From Siphonodentalium dalli (taxonomy: Eukaryota > Mollusca > Scaphopoda > Gadilida > Siphonodentaliidae), in the NCBI GenBank assembly GCA_032622095.1, contig CP136063.1:33606987-33670986 (forward strand): DNA of 64,000 nucleotides, written 5' to 3'. The translations under genes were made by a program, and so were the position numbers. The notes under the pieces were generated by a model. It worked only from the letters and a program-made list of their open reading frames with translations. It did not search any database and had not been told where the DNA came from. Numbering within the stretch: the stretch's first letter is position 1; each line of letters opens with the position of its first letter. Shown piece by piece: positions 60,368 to 64,000 of this stretch.

Positions 60368-61085
60368 CAGTGTTCGCGCTGGAGCGAAAAATATTTTAGC
60401 CAAATGAAAATTTTATTAGCCAAATGAAAAAAACTTTAGCCAAATGTTTTTGGCCAAATTAAATCCTCATTTTCTGGGCGGTTCACAATTAATGACTAAA
60501 ATATTTGCTTTAAACTTTATTTGTTACTCAGTATAAAAACATAATTAAAACAACACAAAAACAACTTTAAAAACAATATTATACGAACATTTGTATGCAT
60601 TATATTACACAGGCAGATCAATTCATAAAAATTAATATAAAATACGGCGGGATTTCACATCGAACAATACGCAAAAAAGCCCCCATAAATCTGCTAAGCT
60701 AATTGTAATAATTCTATGTCGTTGAAACTTTTATGTGAGAAGCCAGTTTATTAAACGGGATGCAGATTACGCAACCATTGATTAAGAACTGCACTTCTAT
60801 AATGAACAAAGGATTTAGGTGTTTTATCTCATCAAGACGGCTTAATCAATTACATAACCAGTGTACAGCTTATGCGTTTTGACGATTAGGCTGGTTAAAC
60901 GTTATAGCTTACCTTTTGCTGTCTTGTGAAGTTTGATTACGTAGTAGCTTTACGACTCTATGCTTTCGGTCTCCATTTGGGACAAAAAAAGTTTAGCCAA
61001 AATTTTAGCCAAATGAAATTGTTATTAGCCAAATTCGAAAAATATTAGCCATTGGATAATTTGGCTACCGACAGCGCGAACACTG
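60368..61085. mobile_element. hAT-like MITE, 718 bp
   Basis: Perfect 13-bp terminal inverted repeats, CAGTGTTCGCGCT and its complement, begin with CAGTG as in many hAT elements. The flanks, GTGGTACC and GTGGCGGC, are plausible as a decayed 8-bp target duplication. TTAGCCAAAT occurs three or four times just inside each end, like subterminal transposase sites. There is no coding capacity. Confidence 0.8.
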
Positions 61086-61895
61086 GTGGCGGCACCCTTG
61101 TGTATATGGTCATTAGACCTGTTCAGTTCAACGGCTAGGTTGATAGCGACAATGCTTATTACAAATAATGTCAAGGCTTGTTTATCCATTGCAATAAAAA
61201 TCCAGCAATGTGCTGATTGTGTCCTATTATCATCGGTTGTGCAAAGGGTATATATTCAGAATAACATATTTAAAAATATCCTTCACCGCCCAAACATACT
61301 ATTTTTTTCTTGCGTCACTATTCCATTTTAGTCATTTTGGTGGAGTTGCAACTCAAGGATTGAGTTAGGACTACGTTTAGCTAGTCGTAGTTGTAGATTC
61401 ATTTTTCGCGAAAAACATTGCTTCCCAAATATAATGACGATTATAATTAGCGAATCGTGCGCAGTGTGATTTATCACAATGCACAATCTACAATGTTCTA
61501 TTTTTATTTTCAATTATTAATAACTCTCCAATTACATGATTTCGTTTCACAAAACCATTGTTATGTAAACATTACTGTTACAGTCAGAGTTGCATTGCTG
61601 ATTAATGTTTAATTTGCCCAATAAGATACTAAAGTTTGTAAAAAACCTTGATATTAAATATTGGAAAAGGTCTAAACTATTGAAAAATATTCCAATAATA
61701 TTTCGACTAAATATTTGAACTTATTTCACGATTGCAATGTTTTTGACAAATCACTCGTTTCAATGTACGACATTTTATTATTGGAGAGCTTTCAATAATT
61801 ATATAGCAACACATCTTATCTGTGGTAGTTGGAGGTGTGGGCTTTTAGACCTTCCATGACGGGAACTGCGTTGGTGCAGCATCAAAGCATTATGT
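61086..61895. other. AT-rich unique DNA
   Basis: No supported gene or repeat. Confidence 0.4.
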
Positions 61896-61964
61896 GCCAG
61901 TCCATTATTGTATATATCAGAGGCTCACGTAGGAAGCCTCGCATATATAAGAGAATGCACTGGC
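61896..61964. other. 69-bp hairpin element, copy 2
   Basis: GCCAGTCCATT...GAATGCACTGGC bounds an imperfect hairpin with GAGGCT/AGCCTC in the inner stem. Its right arm, read in reverse, matches the left arm of 44,508-44,575 (GCCAnTGCATTCTCTTA, then ATATGnGAGGC), so the two are one family. Confidence 0.65.
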
Positions 61965-62015
61965 TTAAAAGGTCAAGGTAAATATTGTTAGACCAATGTA
62001 TTCGTTTATATTATA

Positions 62016-62230
62016 CTAGCTGTGTACCCGTGCTGACGGGGAGAGTCGTTGTGTTGTTTTTTTACACCAACACCCCAAACATGATGGAAATCAGCCCATC
62101 GGATACCGGATACTCAAGGTCACGCTGGATGGGACGAAATATATTGGCATCCCCATCTACACCAACACCACAAAATGGTGAAAATCGGTCCAGCCGATCA
62201 GGAGATTTCGGGTATGCCCCTAGCAACGGT
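62016..62230 (-). mobile_element. Helitron-type element, 3' end (minus strand)
   Basis: On the minus strand it ends in CCCGT-CAGC-ACGGG, then TACACAG and CTAG (62,019-62,016) followed by T. The terminal region shares CACAACGACTCTCCCCGTCA with the copy ending at 56,256, so both belong to one family. One and a half core units are present (ATGGGGATGCCAATA-type word near 62,150). It entered a third copy of the small hairpin family (GACCAATGTATTC at 61,991). Confidence 0.75.
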
Positions 62231-63234
62231 CACCACTCATGTAACTGGAAAGTATATTGTATTTTTTCAGTCGAATCCACACTAACAACTATTAAAATTG
62301 TTTCGCATTGAAACAACAATGACGTAGTTTATAATAGTTTGTTAAAACTACCATACTACCAGTCAGATGTGCATTTTTCGATTTCGGGTATAAGGCCGGG
62401 GTGGGTGGATGGTCCAGAGGCCGAAAAAATCGTGCTTGTAATTTTTTTCGAAAATGGTCTTTTTTCAAACACATTACAAGTACTGACCATATAATGGTGT
62501 TTGTAAGCATGTTAGCACCATGTTTGTTGGTATAGGGTTATATGGGCAGCTATAGTGACTCTGTAGCCTCAGATTGAGCAATATTCTGGATTTCACAGGA
62601 TCCCGGCCCATTTCACAGTGGACCACCGTAATAGCGTTCAGGAAACTTATGAACAACAGAAGAAATATTTAGTAACAAAATTAATATATTACCCAGTTGT
62701 ATTACCTGAATAAAAGTAATATAATAAAAAAAACTGTATCACAAATTGGATACTACATGGTAAATACTCAATGATGACTAGATATCATTAACCTGATTGT
62801 TGTATAACATGAAATTGAAAAGGGAATCTAAAAAAATTCTGTCGGAAATACTGTCTTGTTCTGGCATGTAATCAAATTCATTCTGTCTGGTTATTTCTCA
62901 TCTTGAATGATTGCTAGTAATGTTAATTTGCAACACTAATCCAAATAAAACTGAATTGGTTATGATGAATGACCGTTGCTGTTTACTGCTCAGACAATCC
63001 CAACTGAATGTGACGCTATTCTCATTGAATTTCCGAACTTCATTTTGGAGCTTTACTGCTCAACAAGACTAAACTAAAATACTAATTGTATACTGTTATC
63101 GCTTAAAAATAGATGAACTGAAATAATGTGATGCATTCAGATGCATTGAGAAATGACATTCTTCAATCTCTTCAAAGTTCAAACTAAAAGTAAAATCAAG
63201 AATAAAATCTGACTGAGACTATACTGCAGACTCT
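62231..63234. other. AT-rich unique DNA
   Basis: No supported gene, RNA or repeat. Confidence 0.4.
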
Positions 63235-63660
63235 AGTGCACAAATGTACATGCAAATGGTTGAGTTATAATAATGCAAACTGTGTTTACGGATGGAACAA
63301 GGCCGGTAACTCTGGTATGCATGGACAGGCGAAACCTGTGATACGCAGTAATATGTGCATACATCCTTCCTCTATCATTCATTCTGGTCTATCAGCATAC
63401 CAAACCTCATCAAAATTCGACAACCGACACTTCAACTTATTTTGCAAAAACTTTGTACGGACTGAATTTCATAAAGTCGAACAGGGCCCATAACTATGGT
63501 AGGCATTGGTGCTCACAACCCATGATATTATGCCTATTCGTTTTCCATTTCTGGTCCGACACATGAGCATATGACAACCGACTCTTAAGTTATAATGCAA
63601 AATGTTTGTACGGACTGACGGCTTGAGACGTCAACTATATACCCACCGACTAATATCGGG
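63235..63660. repeat. Two diverged copies of a dispersed repeat
   Basis: CTGGTATGCATGG..AGGCGAAACC..TGATA near 63,312 and TATGGTAGGCATTGG..TCACAACCCATGATA near 63,496 begin parallel blocks. Each continues with ATT.TGGTC, then GACAACCGAC.CTT, then TTGTACGGACTGA. The copies are about 180 bp apart. The frame of 85 codons in the first is not conserved in the second. Confidence 0.5.
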
Positions 63661-64000
63661 GGCATAATAACCATATATCTATGTGTATACCTAACAAAAA
63701 CAATTCCCCTCCCCACCCCACCCCGGTGGATAAGACTAAAGAGTTCTTTGGTCATGCACAAATAATTGCGGAACCCCTGACCTGTTTACCACTATTTACA
63801 CTGGCCAGTGTTCTCTGTCAGACAGAACACACTCGATATATTAAGGTTATAATGGGGTGTAGGACAATATATAGTGTACCTAAACAATACTTTATTATTG
63901 TTGTTAGATACTGAAAACACCAGGAAACACCTGGAAATACAGTTTATTTTTCGTGTTTTCTGATCTGTGTTTACCAATTAACCATGTTATTGCTTGAGTC
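63661..64000. other. Unassigned window end
   Basis: Nothing recognised. A short GTGTTTTC/GAAAACAC inverted match is present near 63,912-63,960. Confidence 0.35.

Overview
The window is eukaryotic, almost certainly metazoan DNA, and it contains no convincing intact host gene. It holds a 24-kb satellite, many minisatellites and a dense mix of transposable elements: a tyrosine-recombinase retrotransposon of the Ngaro (DIRS-order) type, Helitron ends carrying tandem core repeats, a Mutator-like element, a hAT-like MITE and non-LTR retrotransposon scraps. This mix, AT-rich unique DNA and Helitron-type elements with internal tandem repeats fit a marine invertebrate, with a mollusc as my best guess. 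That guess is inference; no marker gene is present.

Positions 1-24,238 are one satellite array, open at the left edge of the window. It is built from a 17-bp core and a 25-bp form that carries 8 extra bases. Three 607-bp non-satellite modules are embedded at 1,574, 7,957 and 10,372 and were amplified together with the satellite. A relative of this module lies outside the array at 43.5-44.0 kb. Within the array a 3,382-bp block is duplicated exactly head to tail (12,673-16,054 and 16,055-19,436), and a third, slightly diverged 3,036-bp-phase copy follows. This is a clear record of unequal exchange. A decayed gag-like gene with two zinc knuckles sits directly at the right edge of the satellite.

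Positions 24.6-45.3 kb are mostly unique AT-rich DNA with dispersed repeats: a Helitron 3' end with a 130-bp minisatellite, a CG-rich array of 130-bp self-palindromic units, a 74/70-bp minisatellite, a 58-bp minisatellite, a roughly 165-bp snap-back palindrome and two non-LTR reverse transcriptase fragments.

Positions 45,320-53,930 (minus strand) hold the main object, an 8.6-kb Ngaro-type retrotransposon with split direct repeats in the order A1 - genes - B1 - A2 - B2. In its own 5' to 3' direction it has an SGNH hydrolase gene (frameshifted), a 1.7-kb spacer with a cluster of GC hairpins, a gag gene with an AT-hook and zinc fingers (frameshifted at a C9 run), a reverse transcriptase-RNase H gene (one TGA stop) and an apparently intact tyrosine recombinase. 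The recombinase would insert a circular cDNA made by the RT/RH. The two A repeats look identical, so the insertion should be young although three of its four genes carry a lesion.

Positions 53.9-64 kb contain two more Helitron ends, a 1.2-kb Mutator-like element with an 8-bp target duplication that has split an unidentified coding fragment, a 718-bp hAT-like MITE and a small conserved hairpin family found at three places. Long stretches between these contain nothing I can name.
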